This document shows, in pieces, positions 11,540 through 21,175 of a stretch of DNA of 64,000 bases. Position 1 is the stretch's first letter, and every line of letters starts with the position of its first letter. Source of the stretch: Saccopteryx bilineata (Eukaryota; Chordata; Mammalia; Chiroptera; Emballonuridae); the NCBI RefSeq assembly GCF_036850765.1, contig NC_089490.1, positions 279,138,482-279,202,481 on the forward strand, written 5' to 3'. A program made the position numbers and the translations under genes. Under the pieces are notes generated by a model, which was not told the origin of the DNA, ran no database searches, and saw nothing but the letters and a program-made list of their open reading frames with translations.

Positions 11540-14500
11540 TTATGTTCCACCAATGTATGGAATCATGTAGTTCTTGTTTTTTTCTGATTTACTTATTTCA
11601 CTCCTTATAATGTTATCAAGATCCCACCATTTTGCTGTAAATGATCTGATGTCATCATTTCTTATGGCTGAGTAGTATTCCATAGTGTATATGTGCCACA
11701 TCTTCTTTATCCAGTCTTCTATTGAAGGGCTTTTTGGTTGTTTCCATGTCTTGGCCACTGTGAACAGTGCTGCAATGAACATGGGGCTACATGTGTCTTC
11801 ACGTATCAATGTTTCTGAGGTTTTGGGGTATATACCCAGTAGAGGGATTGCTGGGTCATAAGGTAGTTCTATTTGCAGTTTTTTGAGGAACCACCATACT
11901 TTCCTCCATAATGGTTGTACTACTTTACAGTCCCACCAACAGTGAATGAGGGTTCCTTTTACTCCACAGCCTCTCCAACATTTGCTATTACCCGTCTTGT
12001 TGATAATAGCTAATCTAACAGGGGTGAGGTGGTATCTCATTGTAGTTTTGATTTGCATTTCTCTAATAACTAATGAAGCTGAGCATCTTTTCATATATCT
12101 GTTGGCCATTTGTATCTCTTCCTGGGAGAAGTGTCTGTTCATGTCCTCTTCCCATTTTTTTATGGGATTGTTTGTTTGTTTGTTGTTGAGTTTTATGAGT
12201 TCTTTGTAAATTTTGGATATTAGGCCCTTATCTGAGCTGTCGTTTGAAAATATCATTTCCCATTTAGTTGGCTGTCTGTTTATTTTTATATCAGTTTCTC
12301 TTGCTGAGCAAAAACTTTTTATTCTGATGTAGTCCCATTCATTTATCTTTGCCTTCACTTCTCTTGCCATTGGAGTCAAGTTCATAAAATGTTCTTTAAA
12401 ACCCAGGTCCATGATTTTAGTACCTATGTCTTCTTCTATGTACTTTATTGTTTCAGGTCTTATATTTAGGTCTTTGATCCATTTTGAATTAATTTTAGTA
12501 CACGGGGACAGGCTGTAGTCGAGTTTCATTCTTTTGCATGTGGCTTTCCAGTTTTCCCAACACCATTTGTTGAAGAGGCTTTCTTTTCTCCATTGTATGT
12601 TGTTGGCCCCTTTATCAAAGATTATTTGACCATATATATGTGGTTTTATTTCTGGGCTTTCTATTCTGTTCCATTGGTCTGAGTGTCTATTTTTCTGCCA
12701 ATACCATGCTGTTTTGATTATCGTGGCCCTATAATATAGTTTAAAGTCAGGTATTGTAATGCCCCCAGCTTCATTCTTTTTCCTTAGGATTGTTTTGGCT
12801 ATTTGGGGTTTTTTATAGTTCCATATAAATCTGATGATTTTTTGTTCCATTTCTTTAAAAAATCTCATAGGGATTTTGATGGGAATTGCATTAAATTTGT
12901 ATATTGCTTTGGGTAATATGGACATTTTGATTATATTTATTCTTCCTATCCAAGAACAAGGAATATTTTTCCATCTCATTGTATCTTTTTCGATTTCCCT
13001 TAACAATGCTTTGTAATTTTCATTATATAGGTCCTTTACATTCTTTGTTATGTTTATTCCTAGGTATTTTATTTTTTTTGTTGCAATCGTGAAGGGGATT
13101 ATTTTTTTGAGTTCGTTTTCTAATATTTCATTGTTGGCATATAGAAAGGCTATGGACTTTTGTATGTTAATTTTGTATCCTGCGACCTTACTGTATTGGT
13201 TTATTGTTTCTAATAATCTTTTTGTGGAGTCCTTCGGGTTTTCGATGTATAGGATCATATCATCAGCAAAAAGTGATAGCTTTATTTCTTCTTTTCCGAT
13301 ATGGATGCCTTTTATTTCTTTGTCTTGTCTGATTGCTCTGGCCAGAACTTCTAGCACCACGTTAAATAAGAGTGGAGAGAGTGGACAACCCTGTCTTGTT
13401 CCTGATTTAAGGTAGAAAGTCCTCAGTTTTATGCCGTTTAATAGGATGTTGGCTGATGGTTTATCATATATGGCCTTTATCATGTTGAGATATTTTCCTT
13501 CTATACCCATTTTGTTGAGAGTCTTAAACATAAAATTGTGTTGTATTTTATCAAAAGCCTTTTCTGCATCTATTGATAAGATCATGTGGTTTTTGTTCTT
13601 TGTTTTGTTGATATGGTGTATTACGTTAACCGTTTTGCGTATGTTGAACCATCCTTGAGATTCTGGGATGAATCCCACTTGATCATGATGTATTATTTTT
13701 TTAATATGTTGTTGTATTCGGTTTGCCAATATTTTGTTTAGTATTTTAGCATCTGTATTCATTAGAGATATTGGTCTGTAGTTTTCTTTCTTTGTGCCAT
13801 CCTTGCCAGGTTTTGGTATGAGGGTTATGTTGGCCTCATAAAATGTGTTTGGAAGTATTGCTTCTTCTTCAATTTTTTGGAAGACTTTGAGTAGAATAGG
13901 AACCAAGTCTTCTTTGAATGTTTGATAGAATTCACTAGTATAACCGTCTGGGCCTGGACTTTTATTTTGGGGGAGGTTTTTAATAGTTTTTTCTATTTCC
14001 TCCCTGCTGATTGGTCTGTTTAGGCTTTCTGCTTCTTCATGACTCAGTCTAGGAAGGTTGTATTGTTCTAGGAATTTATCCATTTCTTCTAGATTGTTGT
14101 ATTTGGTGGCATATAATTTTTCATAGTATTCTACAATAATTCTTTGTATATCTATGATGTCTGTGGTGATCTCTCCTCTTTCATTTTGGATTTTATTTAT
14201 TTGAGTCCTGTGCCTTTTTTCCTTGGTGAGTCTTGCCAAGGGTTTGTCAATTTTGTTGATCTTTTCAAAGAACCAGCTCCTTGTTTTATTGATTTTTTCT
14301 ATAGTTTTTCTGTTCTCTATTTCATTTATTTCTGCTCTGATTTTTATTATCTCCTTTCTTCGGCTGGTTTTGGGTTGTCTTTGTTCTTCTTTTTCTAGTT
14401 CCTTAAGGTGGGAAGTTAAGTGGTTTACTTCGGCTCTCTCTTGTTTGTTCATATAGGCCTGAAGTGATATGAACTTTCCTCTTATTACTGCTTTTGCTGC

Positions 14501-15367
14501 ATCCCAGAGATTCTGATATGTCGTATTTTCATTTTCATTTGTCTGTATATATCTTTTGATTTCTGCGCTTATTTCTTCTTTGACCCATTCATTTTTTAGA
14601 AGTATGTTGTTTAGTTTCCACATTTTTGTGGGTTTTCCCCCCTCTTTTTTGCAGTTGAATTCTAGTTTCAAGGCTTTATGATCAGAAAATATGCTTGGTA
14701 CAATTTCAATTTTTCTAAATTTGCTGATATTGTCTTTGTGGCCCAACATATGGTCAATTCTTGAGAATGTTCCATGTACACTAGAGAAAAATGTATACTC
14801 TGTCGCTTTGGGATGAAGTGTCCTGTAGATGTCTATCATATCCAGGTGTTCTAGTATTTCGTTTAAGGCCACTATATCTTTATTGATTCTCTGTTTGGAT
14901 GACCGATCTAGAGCCGTCAGTGGTGTATTGAGGTCTCCAAGTATGATTGTATTTTTGTTAGTTTTTGTTTTAAGGTCAATAAGTAGCTGTCTTATATATT
15001 TTGGTGCTCCTTGGTTTGGTGCATATATATTAAGGATTGTTATGTCTTCTTGATTCAACTTCCCCTTAATCATTATGAAATGACCATTTTTGTCTCTGAG
15101 TACTTTTTCTGTCTTGTAGTCAGCATTATTAGATATGAGTATTGCTACACCTGCTTTTTTTTGGGTGTTGTTTGCTTGGAGTATTGTTTTCCAGCCTTTC
15201 ACTTTGAATTTGTTTTTATCCTTGTTGCTTAGATGTGTTTCTTGTAGGCAGCATATAGTTGGATTTTCTTTTTTAATCCATTCTGCTACTCTGTGTCTTT
15301 TTATTGGTAAGTTTAATCCATTTACATTTAGTGTAATTATTGACACTTGTGGGTTCCCTACTGCCAT
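11540..15367 (-). CDS. LINE-1 ORF2p: endonuclease and reverse transcriptase
   Basis: It encodes 1275 residues, the same length as human ORF2p. The N-terminal AP-type endonuclease has N14, E43, D145, N147, D205 and H230 (motifs LNVNG, QETH, GDLN, SRIDH, SDH). The reverse transcriptase follows, with D600 in [11 protein letters not shown] and the catalytic FADD at 700-703. The C-terminal Cys-rich motif is C1130-x3-C1134-x7-H1142-x4-C1147. The protein nicks target DNA and primes reverse transcription of its own RNA, acting with ORF1p in a cytoplasmic RNP that enters the nucleus. The chosen ATG is the first in frame and gives the same residue numbering as the human enzyme. No stop or frameshift is present. 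Confidence 0.98.
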   Translation of the reverse strand: MAVGNPQVSIITLNVNGLNLPIKRHRVAEWIKKENPTICCLQETHLSNKDKNKFKVKGWKTILQANNTQKKAGVAILISNNADYKTEKVLRDKNGHFIMIKGKLNQEDITILNIYAPNQGAPKYIRQLLIDLKTKTNKNTIILGDLNTPLTALDRSSKQRINKDIVALNEILEHLDMIDIYRTLHPKATEYTFFSSVHGTFSRIDHMLGHKDNISKFRKIEIVPSIFSDHKALKLEFNCKKEGGKPTKMWKLNNILLKNEWVKEEISAEIKRYIQTNENENTTYQNLWDAAKAVIRGKFISLQAYMNKQERAEVNHLTSHLKELEKEEQRQPKTSRRKEIIKIRAEINEIENRKTIEKINKTRSWFFEKINKIDKPLARLTKEKRHRTQINKIQNERGEITTDIIDIQRIIVEYYEKLYATKYNNLEEMDKFLEQYNLPRLSHEEAESLNRPISREEIEKTIKNLPQNKSPGPDGYTSEFYQTFKEDLVPILLKVFQKIEEEAILPNTFYEANITLIPKPGKDGTKKENYRPISLMNTDAKILNKILANRIQQHIKKIIHHDQVGFIPESQGWFNIRKTVNVIHHINKTKNKNHMILSIDAEKAFDKIQHNFMFKTLNKMGIEGKYLNMIKAIYDKPSANILLNGIKLRTFYLKSGTRQGCPLSPLLFNVVLEVLARAIRQDKEIKGIHIGKEEIKLSLFADDMILYIENPKDSTKRLLETINQYSKVAGYKINIQKSIAFLYANNEILENELKKIIPFTIATKKIKYLGINITKNVKDLYNENYKALLREIEKDTMRWKNIPCSWIGRINIIKMSILPKAIYKFNAIPIKIPMRFFKEMEQKIIRFIWNYKKPQIAKTILRKKNEAGGITIPDFKLYYRATIIKTAWYWQKNRHSDQWNRIESPEIKPHIYGQIIFDKGANNIQWRKESLFNKWCWENWKATCKRMKLDYSLSPCTKINSKWIKDLNIRPETIKYIEEDIGTKIMDLGFKEHFMNLTPMAREVKAKINEWDYIRIKSFCSARETDIKINRQPTKWEMIFSNDSSDKGLISKIYKELIKLNNKQTNNPIKKWEEDMNRHFSQEEIQMANRYMKRCSASLVIREMQIKTTMRYHLTPVRLAIINKTGNSKCWRGCGVKGTLIHCWWDCKVVQPLWRKVWWFLKKLQIELPYDPAIPLLGIYPKTSETLIREDTCSPMFIAALFTVAKTWKQPKSPSIEDWIKKMWHIYTMEYYSAIRNDDIRSFTAKWWDLDNIIRSEISKSEKNKNYMIPYIGGT

Positions 15368-15597
15368 TTTATAAATTGCTTTCTGTTAGTTTTGTATCTA
15401 GTTTGATTCTTCTCTTTTGTTTTTCTATCATTTGTTTTTGTTTGTTTGTGTTCCATACTTCTTTCCTCTGTTGCTACCTTTTTTAAGTCAAGTGTTTTTG
15501 TGGTGGTTTTTTCAAGGGTGGTTACCATTAAGTAATGAAAAGGGTACCTACCATATTCATTGTAGTACCCTATCTTATAAGTATTTCTGCACTTCAT
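15358..15597 (-). CDS. 79-codon open frame in the L1 inter-ORF spacer
   Basis: It fills most of the spacer between ORF1 and ORF2. Its stop codon TAG (15358-15360) overlaps the start of ORF2 (ATG at 15367-15365) so that the two frames share 10 nt. The predicted peptide is rich in Lys, Thr and Asn and has no recognised domain. It may only reflect A-rich composition, or it could position ribosomes for ORF2 reinitiation. There is no evidence from sequence alone that it is translated. Confidence 0.3.
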   Translation of the reverse strand: MKCRNTYKIGYYNEYGRYPFHYLMVTTLEKTTTKTLDLKKVATEERSMEHKQTKTNDRKTKEKNQTRYKTNRKQFIKWQ

Positions 15598-15692
15598 CGT
15601 CCTTTGCTACTGTTAATCTCCATCCTCTCCCCCCTTTTTTTCCTTTGTTGTCACAGTTTAAGTTTGGTTTTATTGTGTTCTTGGTGGAGCTG

Positions 15693-16685
15693 TTACTTGT
15701 GGTGTTGTTTTCTTTTGTTCTTTGAATCTGGTTGGAAAACCCCCTTTAGTATTTCCTGGAGTGGGGGCTTTCTGTTGATAAATTCTCTCATCTTTTCTGT
15801 ATTTGTGAATGTTTTTATATCTCCTTCATACTTGAAGGATAGCTTTGATGGGTATAGTATTCTTGGCTGAAAGTTCCTCTCTTTCAGGGCTTTAAATATT
15901 GGGGTCCACTCTCTTCTAGCTTGTAGAGTTTCTGCTGAGAAGTCTGATGATAATCTAATAGGCCTTCCTTTATATGTTGTACTCTTCTTTTCCCTGGCTG
16001 CCTTGAGAATTTTTTCTTTGTCATTGGTTTGTGTCATCTTTATTATGATGTGCCTTGGAGTGGGTTTGTTGGGGTTAAGAAAACTCGGTGTTCTGTTTGC
16101 TTCTTGAATTTGAGGCTTTAGTTCTTTCCACAGGCTTGGGAAGTTCTCGTCTATTATTTGTTTGAGTATATTCTCCATTCCATTTTCTTTCTCTTCTCCC
16201 TCTGATATACCTATTATTCTTATGTTATTCTTTTTGATGGAGTCAGACAATTCCTGTAGGGCTTTCTCGTTTTTTATTATTTTTGAGTCTCTTTCTTCTT
16301 CTCTCTGTTGTGCCTCAAGTTTGTCTTCTATTTCACTAATCCTATCCTCAATCTGGGCTGTTCTGTTAGCTAAGCTTGTTACCTCGTTTTTCAGCTCGTG
16401 AATTGAGTTTTTCATTTCTGTTTGATTTGTTTTAATAGTTTCAATTTCCTTGGTAATATATTCTTTGTGTTCATTGAGTTGTTTTCTGATCTCCCTATAT
16501 TGCCTTTCTGTGTTTTCTTGTATATCTCTGAGTATTTTTAAGATTTCTATTTTAAATTCTCTGTCATTTAGCTCCAAGGCTTCCAATATGTTAAGTCTTT
16601 TCTCCATAGATTTTTCCACATCTATTTGTGTTACCTCTCTTTCTTTTGTATCCATAATATTCGATTTCCTCTTTCTTATTGGCAT
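15693..16685 (-). CDS. LINE-1 ORF1p: RNA-binding chaperone
   Basis: It encodes 330 residues (human ORF1p is 338). A short basic N-terminus (MPIRKRK) is followed by a heptad-rich coiled coil at about 35-150 (trimerisation), an RRM beginning near residue 154 (NIRIIGISEGEE) and a C-terminal domain with AETLQARREW at 251-260 and the YPSKLSF segment at 278-284. The protein binds L1 RNA as trimers and acts as a nucleic-acid chaperone in the L1 RNP. No break is seen. The start is the first Met after the 5' UTR; the Met at residue 11 is an alternative. The N-terminus is shorter than in primates. Confidence 0.96.
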   Translation of the reverse strand: MPIRKRKSNIMDTKEREVTQIDVEKSMEKRLNILEALELNDREFKIEILKILRDIQENTERQYREIRKQLNEHKEYITKEIETIKTNQTEMKNSIHELKNEVTSLANRTAQIEDRISEIEDKLEAQQREEERDSKIIKNEKALQELSDSIKKNNIRIIGISEGEEKENGMENILKQIIDENFPSLWKELKPQIQEANRTPSFLNPNKPTPRHIIIKMTQTNDKEKILKAAREKKSTTYKGRPIRLSSDFSAETLQARREWTPIFKALKERNFQPRILYPSKLSFKYEGDIKTFTNTEKMREFINRKPPLQEILKGVFQPDSKNKRKQHHK

Positions 16686-17620
16686 CTGAGGGTGGTCTTG
16701 GTGATAGCACTAATTAGAATTAATAAAGAGTAAAAAGTAAAAAAAAAAAAAAAAAGGTAAAACACGCCACAAAAAAAAAACAGTAATAATTTATTATTTC
16801 CCCCTTTTTTCTTTCTTCTCTTTCCCTCCTCTCCCCTCCTCAGGGAAATATCGTGCCTATAATGGAGGGCCTGATTTGGGGTGAAGAGTTCAAGGGGCAA
16901 AAAAAGGGAGTAGGGACCTACTAATTGCACAGAAAAAAAAAAAGGAAGAAAATTTTAGACAAGCATAAGATGATTTGCTTGTAAGTGATGGTCAACTAAG
17001 AGATATAATGAGAGGGATAAGAGGGAACCAGAAAAAAGGACCAAAAAAAGAATAATAAAGAAGAAAAAAATAAAAATAAGTAAAAATCTGTTGTATTAAG
17101 TGGAGCGAAGACTAAGTACAATGGAGACCTTGGGTTGGGAGGACCCAAAATCCCACAAAAATAAACAAACAAGAAAAAAACAAAAACAAAAGCAAAAAAG
17201 AAAAATAAAGCCAAAAAAAGCCTTGCGTCCCAAATTAACTAATTTGTTCGTGATTGAGGATTAAATGGGAGGAAAGTAAAATGAGAAAAGAAAAAATGAA
17301 TAGAAAGGAAAAAATAAGAAAAAGAGAAAAACGAAGGAAGAAATAAAAAAGGAAGAGAAAAAAACAAAATAAAGCAAATCAAAAAAAAAAAACAAAAGAG
17401 GAGAGAGTGAGAGTTAAGTGTTTTGGAGTATAACCTTAAAGGAGGGTGAGGATGAAGAAGAGAAATAAAATGTAACACTCATGGGTAGTGTAGTTCAAGA
17501 AAAGGGAAGCATAAGATGGGCAGAGAATAGAAGGACCGAGGTGGAGGAAATAAAGGCAATAAGATAGAAGAAACAAACAACAACAAAAAAAAAATTAGTG
17601 GAACAAGTTGTAAAGTCTGT
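16686..17620 (-). other. pyrimidine-rich L1 leader upstream of ORF1
   Basis: About 930 nt of the 5' UTR directly before ORF1 is extremely T/C-rich on the L1 sense strand, seen as A/G-rich runs on the plus strand (16739-16756, 17031-17085, 17160-17220, 17280-17400). No gene is present; the many short frames are Phe/Leu/Ser-rich shadows. Such a leader could affect splicing or translation. Confidence 0.75.
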
Positions 17621-18236
17621 GGATTTTTCTTGATTTTGAGAGGTTAACTTCTTCCTTTTTCTTTTCTCTCCCTCTTCCTGGTCAGTGACTCTGTACCCCA
17701 GGCTCTGCCCCTGTGTCACACTTAGGTAGGGATTTGCAGTTGATGGGATTCTATGGCGATGTCATATAATTGGCTTTAGTCTTGCTGGTAGTCAAGGCTT
17801 GTTGGTGTTTGCAGGGTCCAACGATGAGAGTTTGCTTTCCTGGATTCTCTCTCCTAGTCCCCCCTTCCTGAATTAGCAGCCTGGTGATCCAGCTATAAGG
17901 CTGCAACTGCTTCTGCCTGGGGAGTAAGAGGCTCAAAGAGCTGGGAAATCCCCACTCTATCCCCACTCAGTGCAAGGCTTTGGGAACGGCTCTGGCAGTC
18001 AGGGCCTCCAGTGTAATCAGGTGGGGGTGGGAGTCAATTGTTGTCAAGGTGACTGTTCAGCGCCTAGCATTCAGTTGGACCTCTCAACCCAGGCTTTCCA
18101 CACTTTGTAGCCTGTTTTGGCTGGGAAGAAGAGGCGCTAGTCTCTGCTTGAGACTAGTGTAGTATAGATCTTATTATCTGCCAAGTCCTTCTTGTTAGCG
18201 TTTATCCCTGAATATGGAGGCTCTATCAATCAGAAG
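17621..18236 (-). other. middle part of L1 5' UTR
   Basis: Mixed-composition 5' UTR sequence between the CpG-rich promoter and the pyrimidine-rich leader. No conserved frame was recognised. Confidence 0.7.
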
Positions 18237-18397
18237 TTGCCCCCGCCCCTTTAGCGAGAGGCACTAAAAAATATCACGCCTCTTGTCTTGGGTCGCTGAA
18301 CTGAGAGAGATCTTATCAATTAGAACCGAGGGTGCGCAGATTTCATGGCTTAAGCTAATTTCAGTGATTGGGTCGCAGCTGTGCTCCTGAGGGTATT

Positions 18398-18910
18398 TTA
18401 GGCTGCCTGCGCGCGCCCCTCCCCCAACGCTTGATTGTTAGCTTGAATGGCTGGGTGAGGTGCCCCGCCCACGGAGAGAATCTCCCAAGTAGAAGACCAC
18501 CCTGGAGCCTCTCCCGCTCGCCCTGCCGCTGGCGGCTGGATCGCACCAGGCGCAGGATAATGGGGCACCCTGGGTGTGCGGGCCAGTAGGGCGCTCTGGG
18601 CGTGTGGAATGCCCAGGGCACGCGCGCGAATGGGGTACTCCGGGCACTGGTGGCTGGCGACTCTCACTCGCAGTGCGCGGGCCGCTGGAAACGTTAGCGG
18701 TGCTCGCTCTGCAACCAGACCGGGTGCGTGCCGGCGGCTGCTCGCTGCTCCCGAGTGTGGGCAGTGCTCGCTCTGCAACTGGACCGGGCGCGTGCCCGCG
18801 GCTGCTCGCGGCTCCCGAGTGTGGGCCGACTCACCACAGGCGCACTCCCTTGCGGCTTGAATGAACGTCCCTGCGGTAGCTTCCTCCACACCCTCGTCTC
18901 TCAGATTCAA
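18398..18910 (-). CDS. 170-codon upstream open frame in L1 5' UTR
   Basis: A sense-strand frame that begins 149 nt inside the L1 5' end and spans the CpG-rich promoter. The predicted product is Ala/Arg/Pro-rich with no known domain. Long frames arise easily in GC-rich DNA, so this may be chance. If translated it would precede ORF1 on the same RNA. Confidence 0.2.
   Translation of the reverse strand: MNLRDEGVEEATAGTFIQAARECACGESAHTREPRAAAGTRPVQLQSEHCPHSGAASSRRHAPGLVAERAPLTFPAARALRVRVASHQCPEYPIRARALGIPHAQSALLARTPRVPHYPAPGAIQPPAAGRAGEAPGWSSTWEILSVGGAPHPAIQANNQALGEGRAQAA
18700..18827. repeat. two 64-bp tandem units in the L1 promoter
   Basis: Unit 1 is 18700-18763 and unit 2 is 18764-18827. Both start 'gtgctcgctctgcaac' and end 'cccgagtgtgggc'. 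They differ by a handful of substitutions. This resembles the monomer-type promoters of some rodent L1s on a small scale. Confidence 0.9.
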
Positions 18911-19034
18911 GTGATAACAGTCCTTTCGCTTTCAGTTTGTGTGGAACTCCGGAATGCTCCGAGGATAAATTTTTCTGTTTCTAGTTGATAAATTTGTTGT
19001 GATTTAGGGGAGATCTGTCGGACGCGCTGCTCAC

Positions 19035-19055
19035 GGCGCCATTTCCGTGACGTCA
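19035..19055 (-). promoter_or_regulatory. CRE palindrome and YY1-like site at L1 5' terminus
   Basis: TGACGTCA lies at 19048-19055, nt 4-11 of the L1, and AAATGGCGCC at 19044-19035 with an ATGGC core at nt 17-21. In human L1 a YY1 site with ATGGC sits at nearly the same distance and orientation and sets the transcription start. Binding here is inferred. Confidence 0.65.
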
Positions 19056-19058
19056 CTC

Positions 19059-19071
19059 AGGGGAAATTTTA
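19059..19071. repeat. target-site duplication, right copy
   Basis: AGGGGAAATTTTA, identical to 11243-11255, abutting the L1 5' end. Confidence 0.95.
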
Positions 19072-19242
19072 AATTAGAATTCTATATACCTGAAAAGACA
19101 AAACCATTTGTTATTTTCAGATAATATAATAATTTACCTGGAAATCCTAACAAGATCCACTTAAAAGGACTCTTAGAAACAATAAACCACCTGGTTACAA
19201 AATGACTGTACAAAAAGCTGAAGCATTTTTATTTATATATTA
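19072..19242 (+). repeat. older L1 ORF2 (RT region), right of the nested insertion
   Basis: 'Cagataatataataatttacctggaaatcct' around 19119-19149 corresponds to the FADD-to-YxENP region of ORF2, but decayed. It continues the fragment at 11160-11242. Confidence 0.7.
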
Positions 19243-19885
19243 GTATAAAATATTTCAGACACACAGAACGACATTGGAGAAATAGATAAGCACCTGTGTA
19301 CCCTAGCTTAAGAAATAAAAAGTTGCTGAAGCAGTTGTAGCCTTGTGTATTTTCCTCCTGATCACATCCTTGCCTCAAAGGTAATCCTCATGGTGAACTT
19401 GATGTTTGTCATTCTATGTGATTTTTTAATACTTTTATTAAATATGCATGTACTCTCAAATTCCATTACTGTTTGTTTGATGCTTCATCGAAAAGGCATC
19501 CTACAGAAAGGGTTCCTTTCTGGCCTGCCTGTTTGGGTCAGCACCGTGTTCGTGGGGTGCGCCTGACTGGTGCCTGGGGCTCGACCACGTGCATCTCATT
19601 GCTATGTATTAGTTGTTCTAGTGCATGAGCACAGCTCTATTTCCCTTATCACTGCTGTCGGGAACACTCATGCACATGCTCCCTTTCCACAAATTTGAGT
19701 GTTTCTCCAGACCCCAGGGATCTAGAGTACGTCCCAGGACCTGGGAGAACGCTATACCTCCACCTTTTTAGACTGAGCCCAATTGCGTTTGATTCCTGTT
19801 TGAACCAGCAGGTAGCCAGGTTCTCATTGTTTCATATCCTCACTGGAACACTTGTTTGGGCAATAATTTATCTTTCTATTACTTC
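19243..19885. mobile_element. unidentified insertion inside the older L1
   Basis: The old L1 coding sequence breaks off after 'gcatttttatttatatatta' and resumes near 19886 ('aatcaatatatagaaaatat'). The intervening 640 bp does not read as ORF2. It may be another repeat, but I cannot name the family and found no clear terminal motifs. Confidence 0.4.
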
Positions 19886-20890
19886 AATAATCAATATATA
19901 GAAAATATAATAGAAAGACTAAATACCATTCACAATAGCAGTGACAAAATTCTTTAGGCAAAATACTAACAAGTAATGTGGTGCAGCACTTGTGTAAAAA
20001 AAAAACTAAAACACTTTTTAAAAAATATAGAAATGAAGGCTTGAATAAATAAAGAGATATATACATTTTCTTTAGATACGAAGACCTAACTTGGAAAAAT
20101 AAAATTTTGTCTAAGTTGTTCTGTAAATTCAAAACCTAAAGTTATTCCCTCTATATATTTAAAAATAATATAAATGCAAAAGAAAACACGATTTTTTAAA
20201 AAAGTGAAAGGGAGTGCAACTAGTCCTACCAAATATCAAATTATTTTATTACTCACTTAAATCAGTACAGTGCCAATGCAATAAAAGAAGATTGATCACT
20301 GAAATGGTGACTCTGGAAGACTCGGGTATACATGACAAAAAATGGCATCTCAAATCATTAGAGAAAAGATATATTGTATAAAATTGAAGTTTTTGGCTAA
20401 AAATTTAGAAATAAGCAAATCTGGATCCTACCCCACAATTTTCACCTCCCCTACACTATCAGAAGAATTAAATATTTTAATGTAAAGAAAAAACCTCAAA
20501 TGACTGAACAAAACTTCAGTGATTATGTCAATGATCCTGGGTTCAAAACTAGAAACCACCAAAGAAAAGATTGGACTTCATAAAGAAAAATAAATTAGGA
20601 GTAATATTAATAAGGGATGAACTGTTCAAATATAGAGCTTCTAAGATATAAGGAAAAGATATACTTCAATAGAAATACAAGTCAAGTTCACAAACAAATA
20701 ATTTATAAAAGAAGAAATATTATAATAGCAGCTATAAAAATGCATATTGAAGCAATAACGAACTACCCAAGGATGGCTAAGTTATGGGAAATAAGCAACA
20801 GAAACTCTCAACAAATTTGGAAAAGAATTTGTATGATTCAAAAGTCAGCTCATTCACATGCTTTGACACATAAATTATATTTCTAGAACT
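19886..20890 (+). pseudogene. decayed L1 ORF2 remnant
   Basis: It follows the L1 ORF2 reading downstream of the RT active site, including 'taccattcacaatagcagtg' (19924-19943) and later A-rich coding-like text. Frameshifts and stops are numerous. An 89-codon open stretch at 20617-20886 is a surviving piece, not a gene. Confidence 0.75.
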
Positions 20891-20929
20891 TCATCAGCAG
20901 GGAAATGGAGACAAGGGTAGGTGTGTGGG

Positions 20930-21175
20930 CAGCAGAGTGTGGCGTGAGAGAGGGCACGCCGGAGTCAGACAGGCCGGGATTTGAGTTCCAGGCAGCTCGC
21001 TTTCTACACCACGACTTCTTCATGAGTGTCACAGACATGATTAATCGCACCTCAGAGTTGTGAGAATTAAATGGAGCAATGCATGTTAAGTGTTTAACAA
21101 AATGCCTGACATATTATAAGTACTCTATAAATTTTTACAGCTGTCATTGTCATTACTGTGAAGGTCTATCCATAT
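20930..21175 (+). repeat. MIR SINE relic
   Basis: 'Gccggagtcagacaggccggg' followed by 'gttgtgagaattaaatggagc' and 'caaaatgcctgacatattataagtac' keeps the MIR order on the plus strand. Confidence 0.75.

Larger units (their letters stand above)
11256..19058 (-). mobile_element. full-length, apparently intact LINE-1 retrotransposon
   Basis: A 7803-bp L1 on the minus strand, bounded by a perfect 13-bp duplication. In its own 5'-to-3' order it has a CpG-rich promoter and 5' UTR (19058-16686), ORF1 (16685-15693), a 325-nt spacer, ORF2 (15367-11540), a 3' UTR with a G-rich tract, and an AAATA-type tail. Both ORFs are unbroken and every catalytic residue checked is present, so by sequence it could be retrotransposition-competent. 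L1 copies itself by target-primed reverse transcription, with ORF1p coating the RNA and ORF2p nicking DNA and copying. A perfect duplication with intact ORFs argues for recent insertion. Whether it is transcribed or active cannot be told from sequence. Confidence 0.97.
18237..19058 (-). promoter_or_regulatory. CpG-rich L1 promoter region
   Basis: CpG density rises sharply between about 18237 and 18900, unlike the AT-rich flanks. The L1 5' terminus carries a CRE palindrome and a YY1-like site. In mammals the L1 5' UTR contains an internal RNA polymerase II promoter that is silenced by CpG methylation; the retained CpGs suggest a young copy. Confidence 0.8.

Noticed and set aside
11946..15374. 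Numerous plus-strand frames of 60-121 codons
   Set aside because: They are antisense shadows of the L1 ORF2 and spacer, hydrophobic because the complementary strand is A-rich coding sequence.
16162..16689. Plus-strand Ser/Phe-rich frames
   Set aside because: Antisense shadows of L1 ORF1.
16676..17719. Phe/Leu-rich minus-strand frames
   Set aside because: Composition artefacts of the pyrimidine-rich L1 leader; no domain or membrane-protein logic.
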